DNA of 64,000 nt from Paraburkholderia franconis (GCF_009362735.1 NZ_WHNP01000013.1:1-64000); one strand, 5' to 3'; positions 9,816-18,922 are shown, counted from the stretch's first letter. Translations and numbers: made by a program. The notes: a model not told the origin generated them from the letters alone.

Positions 9816-10361
9816 TCAGCCGTCGCGCAGCGAGCGGAAGATGTCGCCCGTATGCAGGCCGTAGTTGCCGGATGTGCGGTCGGTGAAGAAGAAGCGCAGC
9901 GTCTGCGCGACGGTCGGGAACGCGATGTCGTTCCAGGGAATGTCGCGCTCCTCGAAGAGCCGCACTTCGAGGCTCTCTTCGCCCGCCTCGATGTCGAGAT
10001 CGAGCAGCCGCGCGAGATAGAACAGATGCACCTGATGCACGTGCGGCACGTTCAGCAGCGAAAACAGGTTCTGCACTTCGACGCGCGCGCCGGCTTCCTC
10101 CAGCGTCTCGCGCGCGGCGGCCTCCGACGTGGTCTCGCCCATTTCCATGAAGCCTGCGGGCAGCGTCCAGTAGCCGTAGCGCGGCTCGATCGCGCGGCGG
10201 CACAGCAGCACCTTGTCGTCCCAAACGGGAACGGTTCCGACCACGTTGCGCGGATTCTGGTAGTGCACGGTGCCGCAGCTCGCGCAGACGAAGCGCTCCC
10301 GGTTGTCGCCGGGCGGAATGCTCAGGCTCACTGCCTGGCCGCAGACGGAACAGAATTTCAT
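9816..10361 (-). CDS. NUDIX hydrolase with N-terminal zinc ribbon
   Basis: This 181-residue protein starts with a zinc ribbon, CSVCG (residues 4-8) paired with CASCG (about 27-31). The NUDIX box follows as GFMEMGETTSEAAARETLEEAGA, with the metal-binding glutamates in place. Its ribbon-plus-NUDIX order resembles NudC-like or YjaD-type hydrolases acting on nucleoside diphosphate derivatives such as NADH, but it is shorter than NudC, so the substrate is uncertain. It lies 21 bp upstream of aat on the same strand, so they probably share a transcript. Confidence 0.85.
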   Translation of the reverse strand: MKFCSVCGQAVSLSIPPGDNRERFVCASCGTVHYQNPRNVVGTVPVWDDKVLLCRRAIEPRYGYWTLPAGFMEMGETTSEAAARETLEEAGARVEVQNLFSLLNVPHVHQVHLFYLARLLDLDIEAGEESLEVRLFEERDIPWNDIAFPTVAQTLRFFFTDRTSGNYGLHTGDIFRSLRDG

Positions 10362-10476
10362 AGAGAGGGGACGGAGAATGGTGATGCGAGTGTATCACCG
10401 GCTCGCGCGTTCACGATGACGCCTGGGCGCGCGGTTCGACGCGAAGGCATTCGCGCAAATGAGGCCGACCCTGAAA

Positions 10477-10500
10477 CAAAAAACCCGCCGACGGCGGGTT
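10477..10500 (-). terminator. Intrinsic terminator after tRNA-fMet
   Basis: AACCCGCC and GGCGGGTT pair around a three-base loop. On the minus strand the hairpin is followed by a T-run (TTTTTTGTTTC), so it terminates the tRNA transcript just downstream of the gene. Confidence 0.85.
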
Positions 10501-10533
10501 TGATGGTGCGACGGAAATTGCTCATGCTGAACT

Positions 10534-10610
<77 letters not shown>

Positions 10611-10625
10611 TCCGTCGAAGAAAAG

Positions 10626-10654
10626 ATTATATGGCAAACGCAGGGTCGATGCAA
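10626..10654 (-). promoter_or_regulatory. Sigma-70 promoter of tRNA-fMet
   Basis: On the minus strand TTGCAT (10654-10649) and a perfect TATAAT (10631-10626) are separated by exactly 17 bases. The tRNA begins 15 bases after the -10 box. Confidence 0.85.
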
Positions 10655-10859
10655 TCGTTTTTTAAGAATCGACTGGAAAGCACGTGAAGCGACACGCAAT
10701 TGGCTTGCCGCGACACCCGTCTCGAACACGCGCCGCCGATGTGCGAGCATGGCAGGCGGCGCGCGCGATGCCTGCGCGAGAATCGCCGTTCCTCTGTGCC
10801 GTGCAAGCCGTTGTGGGATGCGCGGCATGCATGCATTCACTTTGCTACCTCGACACGCC

Positions 10860-11357
10860 ATGGACATCGCTCACGATTTGCAGTCGATCGCCGCGCAGGA
10901 ACATGCGCTCGTCTTCCCCCATTTCGATGCCGACAGCGCGTGGCAACTCGGCGCGTATCTGCACGAGATCGCGAAAGCGCGCGGCCTCGCGCTCGCGATC
11001 GACATTCGCACGTTCGGCCAGCCGCTCTTCTTCTGCACGCTCGAAGGCGCAACGCCCGACAACGTCGACTGGGCGCGCCGCAAGGGCAACACCGTCGCGC
11101 ATTTCCGCCGCAGTTCGTACGGCGTCGGACTGAAGTTGCAGCAGTCGGGCGCGACGCTCGCGGACAAGCACGGCCTCGCCGTATCCGACTATGCGTCGCA
11201 TGGCGGCGCGTTTCCGCTGACCGTGAAGGGCGCGGGCGTGATCGGATCGGTGACGGTGTCGGGACTGCCGCAACGCGCGGATCACGAACTCGTCGTCGAG
11301 GCGCTGTGCGCGCAACTGGGCCACGACTACAGCAAGCTCGCGCTTGCGAAGGCGTGA
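10860..11357 (+). CDS. UPF0303 / heme-degrading (HbpS-like) domain protein
   Basis: This protein, 165 residues from the ATG at 10860, matches the UPF0303 group of the DUF336/HbpS-like fold. Recognisable pieces are [24 protein letters not shown] near the N terminus, and [34 protein letters not shown] near the C terminus, a motif shared with GlcG/HbpS proteins. Members are implicated in heme or small-cofactor binding, but this subgroup has no settled function. An in-frame ATG at 10827 is possible. The SMR gene follows after 3 bp, so they are co-transcribed. Confidence 0.8.
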   Translation: MDIAHDLQSIAAQEHALVFPHFDADSAWQLGAYLHEIAKARGLALAIDIRTFGQPLFFCTLEGATPDNVDWARRKGNTVAHFRRSSYGVGLKLQQSGATLADKHGLAVSDYASHGGAFPLTVKGAGVIGSVTVSGLPQRADHELVVEALCAQLGHDYSKLALAKA

Positions 11358-11360
11358 CGC

Positions 11361-11699
11361 ATGCGCGTGCCGCCTTATGTGCTGCTCGCGATCGCGATCG
11401 TCGCCGAAGTGATCGCAACCTCCGCGCTGCGTGCGTCGGAAGGCTTTACGCGCGCGGTCCCCGCGCTCGTCGTGCTGCTCGGCTACGGCATTTCGTTTTA
11501 CTGCCTGTCGCTGACGTTGAAGAGCCTGCCCGTGGGGATCGTCTATGCGATCTGGTCGGGCGTCGGCATCGTGCTAATCACGCTGGTGGCGATCGTGCTG
11601 TATCGCCAGGTGCCCGATCTCGCGGCCGTGGCGGGGCTCGGCCTGATCGTCGCGGGCGTGGTCGTGCTCAATCTCTATTCGAAGATGCAGGCGCACTGA
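11361..11699 (+). CDS. SMR-family small multidrug efflux protein
   Basis: This 112-residue protein has four predicted membrane helices and the essential membrane Glu16 in the first ([14 protein letters not shown]), which couples proton entry to export of cationic drugs in EmrE-type dimers. The second-helix pattern [26 protein letters not shown] is a family signature. It lies 3 bp after the UPF0303 gene. It could be a quaternary ammonium compound or guanidinium exporter; the sequence alone does not separate these. Confidence 0.9.
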   Translation: MRVPPYVLLAIAIVAEVIATSALRASEGFTRAVPALVVLLGYGISFYCLSLTLKSLPVGIVYAIWSGVGIVLITLVAIVLYRQVPDLAAVAGLGLIVAGVVVLNLYSKMQAH

Positions 11700-11729
11700 C
11701 GGCGCGCCGAGCGTTCAACCCGGCTCGAC

Positions 11730-12989
11730 TCATGTTGCCGCCGCAGTCTGCGCGTCCGTTCCGGACTGCGGCGTTTTCTCTCTCCATCCTCGACGCGCCA
11801 GTAGCGCACGCCCCAGAGCAATGCCGGGACGTTCGATCATCACATAGGTAGCACAGGACATCGCGACGACCAGCACACCCGCGATCAGCACGACGGCCCA
11901 ATACTGCGTGATCGAACCCGTCGAGAACTGCCGCAGCGACGGATTCGCGAACACCAGATGCAGGCAGACACCGTGCGTCAGATAGATGCCGTAGCTGATG
12001 GCGCCCAGCCGCTGGGCACCCCGCGATTTCAGCAGGCCGAAGAGGTCGCAGCCCGTCAGAACCAGATAGAAGAACGCGGCGATCAGCAGGTTCTGAACCA
12101 GCGCGTTCGAAACGCCGACGCCGGCATACGCGAGTGCGATCAATGCGGTTGCAACCAGTGATCGCACATGCACGGGTATCCCGTCGAGCCGAAGGCTGCT
12201 ACGCGGCAACGAAGCGGCCATCATGCCGATGCTGAAGAGCATCAGATACGACCACACGCCGAAGCGGGCATCGACACTGAACGCCGCCGATACGCCGAAA
12301 AGCAGCACGACAAACGCGGTGCGCAGCCGTGGGACGAAGGCGATCAGCGATGTCACCGCGAGCGAGAAATAGAAGTACCACTCCCACGCGAGCGTCCACA
12401 CCATACCGAACATCACGGGCGGCTCGGGGCTTCCGTTAATCCATACGTTTGCGCCGAGGCCGAGCGCCATCCAGTTGACGATTTCCTTCGTGAGCTTCGC
12501 GGGACTCACATTCAGATGCAGACCCGTCGCCGAGAATACGATCAGAAGCGTGAGGCAGAGCACGAAATAGAAGAGTGGGGCGACGCGAAAAAAGCGCGAC
12601 AGGTAAAGCGAGAACAGATATCCGCGATAGTCGGCGGCGCGGTGCACGCGCGTGGATGCGGTAATCGCCTTTCCCCAGAACAGGTAGCTCGTGATGACGA
12701 AAAACACCGACACGCCGATATTCCCAAGCTGATTGAAGAACAGGTCAGGTCCGGGTCCCCAGAATCCCGCGCGCATGTAGGTGTAGTAGCCCGAAGCGTG
12801 CGCGAGGAATACGCCCAACGCGAGGAATCCACGCAGACCGTCGATGTAGCGGGAGCGCTCGTCTGCGCGAATCTCCTGCGCATCGAGTCCGCGCCAGCGC
12901 AACACGGAAATCGCACCGAAAAGCACGACGAGGACGGGAACGATGCGCCACGCCTCGTGCACGTCCAGGTTTGCCAGATGCTGATCCAT
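11730..12989 (-). CDS. Acyltransferase 3 family membrane protein (OafA-like)
   Basis: This 419-residue polytopic protein belongs to acyltransferase family 3, which O-acetylates or otherwise acylates envelope glycans. The signature RYIDGLRGFLALGVFLAHASGYY (conserved R and H) lies near residues 40-60 and is followed by about ten membrane helices. The ATG at 12989 has an AGGGGGG upstream; an in-frame TTG at 13013 is the alternative. It is divergent from the gtrB-like gene and probably modifies the same polysaccharide. The last codons overlap the terminator of the convergent SMR gene. Confidence 0.85.
   Translation of the reverse strand: MDQHLANLDVHEAWRIVPVLVVLFGAISVLRWRGLDAQEIRADERSRYIDGLRGFLALGVFLAHASGYYTYMRAGFWGPGPDLFFNQLGNIGVSVFFVITSYLFWGKAITASTRVHRAADYRGYLFSLYLSRFFRVAPLFYFVLCLTLLIVFSATGLHLNVSPAKLTKEIVNWMALGLGANVWINGSPEPPVMFGMVWTLAWEWYFYFSLAVTSLIAFVPRLRTAFVVLLFGVSAAFSVDARFGVWSYLMLFSIGMMAASLPRSSLRLDGIPVHVRSLVATALIALAYAGVGVSNALVQNLLIAAFFYLVLTGCDLFGLLKSRGAQRLGAISYGIYLTHGVCLHLVFANPSLRQFSTGSITQYWAVVLIAGVLVVAMSCATYVMIERPGIALGRALLARRGWREKTPQSGTDAQTAAAT
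11739..11780 (+). terminator. Intrinsic terminator inside the convergent gene's 3' end
   Basis: CGCCGCAGTC (11739-11748) pairs with GACTGCGGCG (11764-11773), followed by TTTTCTCTCT. It ends the SMR transcript but lies within the last codons of the convergent acyltransferase gene, whose stop is at 11730. Confidence 0.75.
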
Positions 12990-13378
12990 TCTGCGTGTCC
13001 CCCCCTTGTCCAACGCAATGGCGGTCTCGCGTATCGCGCGCTGTCACATTGCAATCTTCCACGCAGCGTCGTGATCGGATCGTTCGACGGCGAACGGAGC
13101 GCGACCGATTGGGGCATCTGCGACACTCCGGCGGCCCTTCGTCCACGGGCTTCGCGCGCGCGGAAAGTGGGGTGGCGAACAAACGCAGGGTCCGAACGGC
13201 ATTACATTGGTTCCCAGGCTCAAATGGCCCGGACCAATGGCACAAGCCAAATAGCCCAAGCCAAATAGCCCAAGCCAAATAGCCCAAGCGAAATGGCTTC
13301 GACGCAGCCGTGCGCGAGCACTGAGCTTGCGTACATGAGCGACCGCGGCTGCCATGCCTTCTTGTCGGGGAATGAATC
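12990..13378. other. 389-bp divergent intergenic region
   Basis: This region separates the divergent acyltransferase and glycosyltransferase genes and should contain both promoters. It also carries the 14-bp tandem repeats described separately. No gene is supported. Confidence 0.5.
13244..13299. repeat. 14-bp tandem repeat, 3 perfect plus 1 degenerate copy
   Basis: AAGCCAAATAGCCC is repeated exactly three times (13244-13285), then a degenerate AAGCGAAATGGCTT. Looser relatives of the unit extend upstream to about 13216. The array ends 79 bases before the gtrB-like start, so it is in the promoter or leader region and outside any gene. Confidence 0.9.
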
Positions 13379-14464
13379 ATGAACTATATCGGCCGCGAAC
13401 AGTTCGACTCGCCTTTACGGCGCGAGATGGATGCGGATGAGCTTGGTCCCCATGCGTCGGGCAACTCATCGAACGCCGCGCCGGCAGCGGACGCATCGGC
13501 GCCGAAAGCGCGCAACGCGGCTTTGCTGTCGCTGGTCGTGCCGTTCTACAACGAAGAAGCGGTGATGGACCACTTTTTCGCCGCCACCATTCCCGTTCTC
13601 GAAGCCATCGACGGAATCACGTTCGAGATCGTCTGCGTGAACGACGGCAGTCGCGACGATACGCTCGCGATGCTGCAAGCGCGCGCCGATCTCGACCGCC
13701 GTATCCGCGTGATCGATCTGACGCGCAACTTCGGCAAGGAAGCCGCGCTTTCGGCCGGGCTCGACGAGGCGCTGGGCGATGTGCTGGTGCCGTTCGACGC
13801 AGATCTGCAAGACCCGCCGCGTGTGATCGCGCAACTGGTGGACAAATGGCGCGAAGGCTATGACGTCGTGCTGGCAAGGCGCAGCAACCGGGATTCCGAT
13901 TCGTACCTGAAGCGCCGGACGGCCTCGATGTTCTATCGGATGCACAACGCCGTTTGCGACACGCGGATTCCCGAGAACGTCGGCGATTTCCGGCTGATCA
14001 CGCGCGACGTGGCCAACGCGCTCAGGAAGTTGCCGGAGACACGGCGTTTCATGAAGGGGCTTTTCGCATGGGTCGGCTACAAGACGGCCGTTATCGATTA
14101 CGTGCGCGAGCCGCGTGCAGCGGGCGAGTCGAAGTTCTCCGGATGGAAACTATGGAACTTCGCGCTCGAAGGATTCACGAGTTTCAGTACGTTGCCATTG
14201 CGTGTGTGGACGTACGTGGGCTGCGCGGTCGCGGCTTTCGCCTTTATGTACGCGGCGTTCCTTGTCACGCGGACGTTGATTCTCGGCGTCGCCGTACCCG
14301 GCTATGCATCGATGTTGACCGTCGTGCTGATGTTGGGCGGCGTGCAGTTGATCGGCATCGGCGTGCTGGGGGAGTACATCGGACGCATCTATGTCGAGTC
14401 GAAGAAGCGTCCCGTGTATCTGATCAGGGACCGCTACCAGGCGAATAGCGCGTCCAATGTCTGA
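13379..14464 (+). CDS. GtrB-like family 2 glycosyltransferase
   Basis: This 361-residue protein resembles bactoprenol glucosyltransferases (GtrB, DPM1-type). The GT-A domain shows SLVVPFYNEE near residue 45, VCVNDGSRDDT, the metal-binding DADLQDPP, and LARRSNRDSD. Two C-terminal transmembrane helices (about 285-310 and 320-345) anchor it to the inner membrane. It should load a sugar from a nucleotide donor onto undecaprenyl phosphate for polysaccharide modification. The next gene (GtrA-like) overlaps its end. An N-terminal extension of about 40 residues is not shared by typical members. Confidence 0.88.
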   Translation: MNYIGREQFDSPLRREMDADELGPHASGNSSNAAPAADASAPKARNAALLSLVVPFYNEEAVMDHFFAATIPVLEAIDGITFEIVCVNDGSRDDTLAMLQARADLDRRIRVIDLTRNFGKEAALSAGLDEALGDVLVPFDADLQDPPRVIAQLVDKWREGYDVVLARRSNRDSDSYLKRRTASMFYRMHNAVCDTRIPENVGDFRLITRDVANALRKLPETRRFMKGLFAWVGYKTAVIDYVREPRAAGESKFSGWKLWNFALEGFTSFSTLPLRVWTYVGCAVAAFAFMYAAFLVTRTLILGVAVPGYASMLTVVLMLGGVQLIGIGVLGEYIGRIYVESKKRPVYLIRDRYQANSASNV

Positions 14465-14882
14465 CGCGCGCCAAAAGCACCTGGCGCCGCTCGCAACGCG
14501 CCTCTTCAGATACGCGGGTGTCGGCGCAGTCGGTACGGCCGCGCAATATTGCACGCTCGTCGCGCTCGTGGCATCGGGCGTGACGGGGCCCGTCGGCGGC
14601 TCGGTGAGCGGGGCCGTCGTGGGCGCCGTCGTCAACTACGAGCTGAACCGCCGATATACCTTTTCCACAGGCGAACCCATCATCCTCACGCTGCCGAAGT
14701 TCGCGGCGACGGCATGCTTCGGCATGTTGATCAATGGTCTTGTGATGAAGTGGCTGGCTGTCGACCTCGGGATCAACTACCTCGTCGCGCAGATGGTCGC
14801 CACGGGTGTCGTGCTCGTCGCGACCTTTTCGATCAACTCCGTCTGGACGTTTCGGCAGAAAGGGCAATCGGGCCGCGCTTGA
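14457..14882 (+). CDS. GtrA-family flippase-like membrane protein
   Basis: This 141-residue protein has four predicted membrane helices and the GtrA family patterns LFRYAGVGAVGTAAQY and NYELNRRYTF. GtrA proteins are thought to flip undecaprenyl-phosphate-linked sugar across the inner membrane. It overlaps the preceding glycosyltransferase gene by eight bases, the usual gtrA/gtrB coupling though here in reversed order. Confidence 0.9.
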   Translation: MSDARQKHLAPLATRLFRYAGVGAVGTAAQYCTLVALVASGVTGPVGGSVSGAVVGAVVNYELNRRYTFSTGEPIILTLPKFAATACFGMLINGLVMKWLAVDLGINYLVAQMVATGVVLVATFSINSVWTFRQKGQSGRA

Positions 14883-14935
14883 CCGGCGATCGGCCGAAGA
14901 CACGCGCGGGTCGCTTGCCGACGCTCTCTGCTGTG

Positions 14936-16618
14936 TCACTTGCGGCTGCCGTATTCGATTTCCTGCCGCCACGCGAAGATGACCAGTTCCAGATAGGTGC
15001 GCTGCCGCACGTGCAGCGTCCAGTCACCGGGCGGCAGCGCGAATTCGATCATCGGCCCGCCTTCGATCCGGCGCACGCGCATTGCGCCGCCTTTGTCGTG
15101 GTCATTGCTCGTCACCCGCGTTTCGAGGAACGGCGTATCGAACTGGTTGATGCGAGCCGCGCCCGCAGACGTGCACGTCACGACGATCTGAAGTATCTGA
15201 ACATAGGTGACGCTGGCGGGCGGGTTCAGCGTGCATCCGCCCGTGCTGTCCGCGAACGGGCGGCGCGCCGGCAGCGCCGACGCGGCTCCCGTCGCGAGGA
15301 TATCCGGCGTTGCGGCGAGCGCATCGCGGTATCGCGCAGGAAAGTACTCGCCGCCGGCGTCGGGGCCGGGGCCTGTCGACGGGCTCGACTGGCGTAGCTC
15401 GGCTGAAGGAATGGTCGTGAACACGCTGTGCACCCAGTACAGCATGCCGGCGGCATGTATCACGCTCAAACCAAGGATCGCGAAAAGCGTGCGTCGCTTC
15501 AGGATCGCAGGCAGCCGCTCGACGGCGCCTGCGAAGGTGATGAAGATCAGCGGCGTCGCGATCGAAAGCAGACGCCATGGAAACTGGACGAAGTCCAATT
15601 GCTCCGAGATTCGCCACATCGGCGCGCTGACACGCGTGGTCAGCAGGATCAATGCGAGCGCCGCGAGGCCTGTCACGAGCGGGGCCTTCACACGTTTGTC
15701 CTTCCGATGACGCAGCAGAAACCCGAGCGCAACCAGCAGCGCGAGCACGGGCCAGCCGAACCACGACGCGGGATTGGGCGACAGGACCCGGATCAGCGGC
15801 ACGGCGTTATCGGCAGGCAGGCCGTGCAGGCGCGCCTGAGTCGGGCTGAAATAGCTTCCCCACACGATGAAGGGCACGTAAATCAGGATCACGAACAACA
15901 ACAGCGCGCCGACGCTTGCAGCAAGCAGGATGAGCGCCCGCCGTGGCGAATACTTCAGGAGCGCCAACGCGAACGCCACCAGCAGGCACGCCGTCACCGC
16001 GAATGTGACGATGTGCGCGAGCGCCAGCAGGCACAGCAGGACGAACAGCTTGACGCCGAGCCAGGGCTTCGGGCGCCGAAGGATCAGTTCCGCGGCGTAC
16101 GCGGCGCATAGCGGCACGAGCGCCATCGCCGAATACTCGGCCGCCGCGCCGCGCTCCACGATGCAGATGAGCGCATACGGCGACATCGTGCACGCCACGG
16201 CCGTCACGACGCGCGTTTGACGCGATGCGCCGAGAAGCGCCGCGCAGCGATAGACGCCATAAAACATCACGCCCGAAAACAGTAGAACGGCGAGCCTGAA
16301 GCCGACGACGATATCGCCTGTGGCGATCGTCAGCGCGGCGGCGACCAGGTTGAATAGCTTGTGATAGAAGAACGGCAGAGGCGAACCGAAGCCATTCGCA
16401 TGGGCCGGCGTCCATACGGACATGAAATCGCCGGCGCGCATCGCGGTGGTCCAGGTCTCGACGCGCGAGAACGAGAGATACGTATCGTGGCCCGCGACGA
16501 TGGGCCCCGAGAGCACGGCGACGGCATACGCGAACACCAGGATGCCGGCGAGCCACAGGATCGAATCGCTTCCCCGAACCAGAGCGTCAGGCTTGGCGGC
16601 GGGCGTTCCTGTGATCAC
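14936..16618 (-). CDS. Large polytopic membrane protein, possible glycan-modifying transferase
   Basis: This 560-residue protein has about ten to twelve hydrophobic helices and a soluble C-terminal domain from about residue 410. The early periplasmic loop (GHDTYLSFSRVETW, then ANGFGSPLPFFYHKLFN) resembles the 6-pyruvoyl-tetrahydropterin-synthase-related membrane family and YfhO-like proteins, which share the GT-C architecture. The GTG start at 16618 has an AGGAGA site. It is convergent with the gtr pair and may be the third, GtrC-like transferase that uses the lipid-linked sugar; this is inferred from position and topology only. Confidence 0.65.
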   Translation of the reverse strand: MITGTPAAKPDALVRGSDSILWLAGILVFAYAVAVLSGPIVAGHDTYLSFSRVETWTTAMRAGDFMSVWTPAHANGFGSPLPFFYHKLFNLVAAALTIATGDIVVGFRLAVLLFSGVMFYGVYRCAALLGASRQTRVVTAVACTMSPYALICIVERGAAAEYSAMALVPLCAAYAAELILRRPKPWLGVKLFVLLCLLALAHIVTFAVTACLLVAFALALLKYSPRRALILLAASVGALLLFVILIYVPFIVWGSYFSPTQARLHGLPADNAVPLIRVLSPNPASWFGWPVLALLVALGFLLRHRKDKRVKAPLVTGLAALALILLTTRVSAPMWRISEQLDFVQFPWRLLSIATPLIFITFAGAVERLPAILKRRTLFAILGLSVIHAAGMLYWVHSVFTTIPSAELRQSSPSTGPGPDAGGEYFPARYRDALAATPDILATGAASALPARRPFADSTGGCTLNPPASVTYVQILQIVVTCTSAGAARINQFDTPFLETRVTSNDHDKGGAMRVRRIEGGPMIEFALPPGDWTLHVRQRTYLELVIFAWRQEIEYGSRK

Positions 16619-16990
16619 GTTGGTTCTCCTGTGGGTCGCCGGATGGCGGCCGCGCTGTGCTCATGTCGATTCCGCGTCCGGCGCTCGAGGCGGATTTCTC
16701 TCGCGGCAAGGGCGTCGTGCGCACGTTGGTGGCTTCGATTGCAGCCAGGCGAAGCGAAGCCGCATCGAACGCGGGCGGTTCAACGAGCCAAGGCCCCAGA
16801 TCGAACTGTGCTGGCGTCAGGGTTTGCCGCCAGAAGATCAGGTTCACCGGACCGATTGTGCCGTTTGGGTTCACGCCCCGTTTGTGCGGCCGCCCACGTT
16901 GTCGTGTCTGCCTGTGCGGCCGCCCACGTTGCCTCTGCCGACAAGCCGTTTCCCCCGGCGAAATTGGGCGGAACGGGTCAGCAGGCTCGC
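16619..16990. other. 372-bp intergenic region with a direct repeat
   Basis: No secure gene. The minus strand keeps an open frame through this stretch ending inside the next gene, and a section of about 45 residues has protein-like composition, but the frame lacks a plausible start and matches nothing I recognise. A 20-bp direct repeat (TGTGCGGCCGCCCACGTTG) occurs at about 16881 and 16914. Confidence 0.4.
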
Positions 16991-17350
16991 TTACTTGCAG
17001 CGAATCACCATCGACCGGTTCTTCACGTTCGCCGACACCACGTTCGTGATGCCGCCGCCCGCCGTGCCGCCTTCGTCGGTGTCCTTCGACACGATGTCGT
17101 AGCCCGTCGCCCCGCACGCCTTGCCCGCCTGCACATAGCACGATGCCCAGCTCGACGCCGCGTCCGCGCCGCTGCAGTTGACCGCGAAGCCGGATTCCCC
17201 GTTGGGCAGATTGATCAGCGTCGTGTTGTTGGACGACGCGCATCCGCCGAGGCTCGCGATTCCAAGCACGGCCAATGCCGCAAGGGCGGTCGCCGGCAGG
17301 GCGGCAAGTCGCTTCACGCGGGACGAAACAGCAGTCGACTTCGACTTCAT
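16991..17350 (-). CDS. Small predicted lipoprotein
   Basis: This 119-residue protein starts at ATG 17350 behind an AAGGA site. The signal peptide has basic residues, a hydrophobic run, and a lipobox L-G-G-C at about residues 34-37, so it should be a lipoprotein. The mature part of about 83 residues has four Cys residues besides the lipidated one, suggesting two disulfides in the periplasm (CSGADAASSW, SCYVQAGKACGATGYDIV, VIRCK). The pattern CGATGYDIV recalls small secreted proteins of Burkholderia with no assigned role. Function unknown. Confidence 0.8.
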   Translation of the reverse strand: MKSKSTAVSSRVKRLAALPATALAALAVLGIASLGGCASSNNTTLINLPNGESGFAVNCSGADAASSWASCYVQAGKACGATGYDIVSKDTDEGGTAGGGITNVVSANVKNRSMVIRCK

Positions 17351-17519
17351 TGTGTTTTCCTTCAAGAAATAGGGTGTGAGCGAAGAGTCGCAAGGCGGTC
17401 GCTGCGAGGCCGCCATGGCCGTGGCAGCGCCGGCGACGCGCAGGCGCAAACCGTCGCCGGGAGGAGGGCAGGCCCGCAGATGAGCGCCGATGGCGGCAAG
17501 GCGTGCCCTTGCACGGACA

Positions 17520-17744
17520 TCAGGCTTCGGGTCTGAGGCTGGGGTGTCCCGTTTCGGACACGTCGATGCGAATGCCCGCCTGTTCGACGAGGCGCCGACT
17601 GCCGGCGCCTCCCTCTGTCGCGGCGTCTTCCCAGATGCTGATCGCCTTCGGAATGTCGATCCCATGACTTTCCGCGTATGCAAACCACGCATTGGCTGCA
17701 TCCGGCTCGGCGATTTCGCTGTCTCGAAGAAAATATTTTCCCAT
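17520..17744 (-). CDS. Small hypothetical protein
   Basis: A 74-residue frame from ATG 17744 with balanced, protein-like composition (acidic and aromatic residues; for example WFAYAESHGIDIPKAISIWED). No ribosome binding site is obvious, and an upstream in-frame start at 17864 would lengthen it to 114 residues with a less convincing N terminus. No family is recognised. Confidence 0.45.
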   Translation of the reverse strand: MGKYFLRDSEIAEPDAANAWFAYAESHGIDIPKAISIWEDAATEGGAGSRRLVEQAGIRIDVSETGHPSLRPEA

Positions 17745-17999
17745 ATCGTCGGTGCTCGTCCGGAAATTGCGAATGCTTTCCCCTGGATTCGCGTTGCGCG
17801 CGTCGGGTTGGCGTTGTGTCCGCGGAGCGCGTTCGACTGCATGCACGTCTGAAAGTGCGCGCACTGCGGGCCGGCGCTGGATGCGCCCGAACTGGCCGTA
17901 GAACTTATCGCGCGACGGAAGGACTTACTGTGTATCGCACGTGGCGTGCCCCGTGCTTTCGATCCAACCAAACCGTAACTGAGAGAACGAGAGGCGAGT

Positions 18000-18275
18000 A
18001 TGGCTGAGAGGGTCAGCGGCCCTTACCGGGGTTATTACATCAGCGCGTCGGCGCGTCTCGTGCCGCCGCACGAGCAGGCACGCCGCGCGGGCGAGCGCGA
18101 AGGCCTGTACGTCGGGGCGGTCAGCCTGTCCGAGCGCGGGCCCGACGATCCGCACCGGATCGAGACGCTCGTCGAAATCGGCGACGAACATCGCTTTTCG
18201 ACGGAAGACGAGGCGCTCGCTTTCGTCGAACAGGCGGGCCGCGCATACGTCGACCGGCTGCTCGACGGGCATTGA
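18000..18275 (+). CDS. Small hypothetical protein
   Basis: This 91-residue protein is preceded by an AGAGGCGAG site. It is hydrophilic, with a beta-rich first half (GPYRGYYISASARLV) and a helical second half (TEDEALAFVEQAGRAYVDRLL). It has the size and composition of a small cytoplasmic protein found in many Burkholderiaceae. No function can be assigned. Confidence 0.65.
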   Translation: MAERVSGPYRGYYISASARLVPPHEQARRAGEREGLYVGAVSLSERGPDDPHRIETLVEIGDEHRFSTEDEALAFVEQAGRAYVDRLLDGH

Positions 18276-18533
18276 GCGCACGCGGGCAATGGCCGGATGC
18301 GGCGCATGCCGCGCACTGTCACGCGCGCGCGAAGGCCGCGCGCTACGCGTTCGCCGATGCGCAAACCGGCAGGCACGCAGTCCGTAGTCCGCAGCGCGAC
18401 TCGCGCTGGACCGCCGTATGCCGCTACGAGTACCATAAAGCCCGCTGACCGGGCCAGCCGAGCGCATCTCGCGCCGTTCGCGCGCATATGCGGCCGCTGG
18501 CCTTTTCCGCCGAATTTTCCCGATGAGGTCACC

Positions 18534-18821
18534 ATGGAGATTCGTTTCCCCGCGGACGCACCCGATTACCGCGACTTCAACCTGACGCTGGTGTTTCCGG
18601 CGCTCGTCGATGGTGAGCGGGTGCCGTGCGCGATTTCCGTCGAAGCGCTCGAAGATCATTTCGGCGCCAAATCGAACGATACGGAAGGATGGCGCCGCGC
18701 GTTCGACGCCGGCCGCGCGCATATCGAAGCCGTCGCCCGCGAGCATCTGCTGATCAGCAATGGCACGCCCGTTCTGCTCAAGAGCGGCCACTTTCCGCCA
18801 GGCAATCTGGCGGGCGCGTAA
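18534..18821 (+). CDS. DUF1488-like protein
   Basis: This 95-residue protein begins at ATG 18534 and resembles the DUF1488 family. The N-terminal half is LTLVFPALVDGERVPCAISVEALEDHFGA, and the helical second half ends in a short basic-neutral tail. The family has no established function; proteins of this type are small and cytoplasmic. The upstream in-frame extension is arginine-rich shadow sequence and was left out. Confidence 0.7.
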   Translation: MEIRFPADAPDYRDFNLTLVFPALVDGERVPCAISVEALEDHFGAKSNDTEGWRRAFDAGRAHIEAVAREHLLISNGTPVLLKSGHFPPGNLAGA

Positions 18822-18922
18822 GCACCGTCCGTCTGCGAAGCGCCAGGTGCGCGATCTTCCCCGCTTGTTCCGTTCCTGGTCCGGTCTTCGTCCGTTCGTC
18901 AGACGGGCGCGGTTCGCGTCTG

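Noticed and set aside
13244..13299. Possible CRISPR array
   Set aside because: The 14-bp units are directly adjacent with no spacers, are not palindromic and there are no cas genes in the window; they are simple tandem repeats. The same applies to the arrays at 22073, 25438 and 28671.
16587..17393. Minus-strand 268-residue frame spanning the lipoprotein and the gap
   Set aside because: The lipoprotein in another frame has a signal peptide, lipobox and ribosome binding site; this frame has none, although a short protein-like stretch near 16650-16850 was noted in the gap entry.
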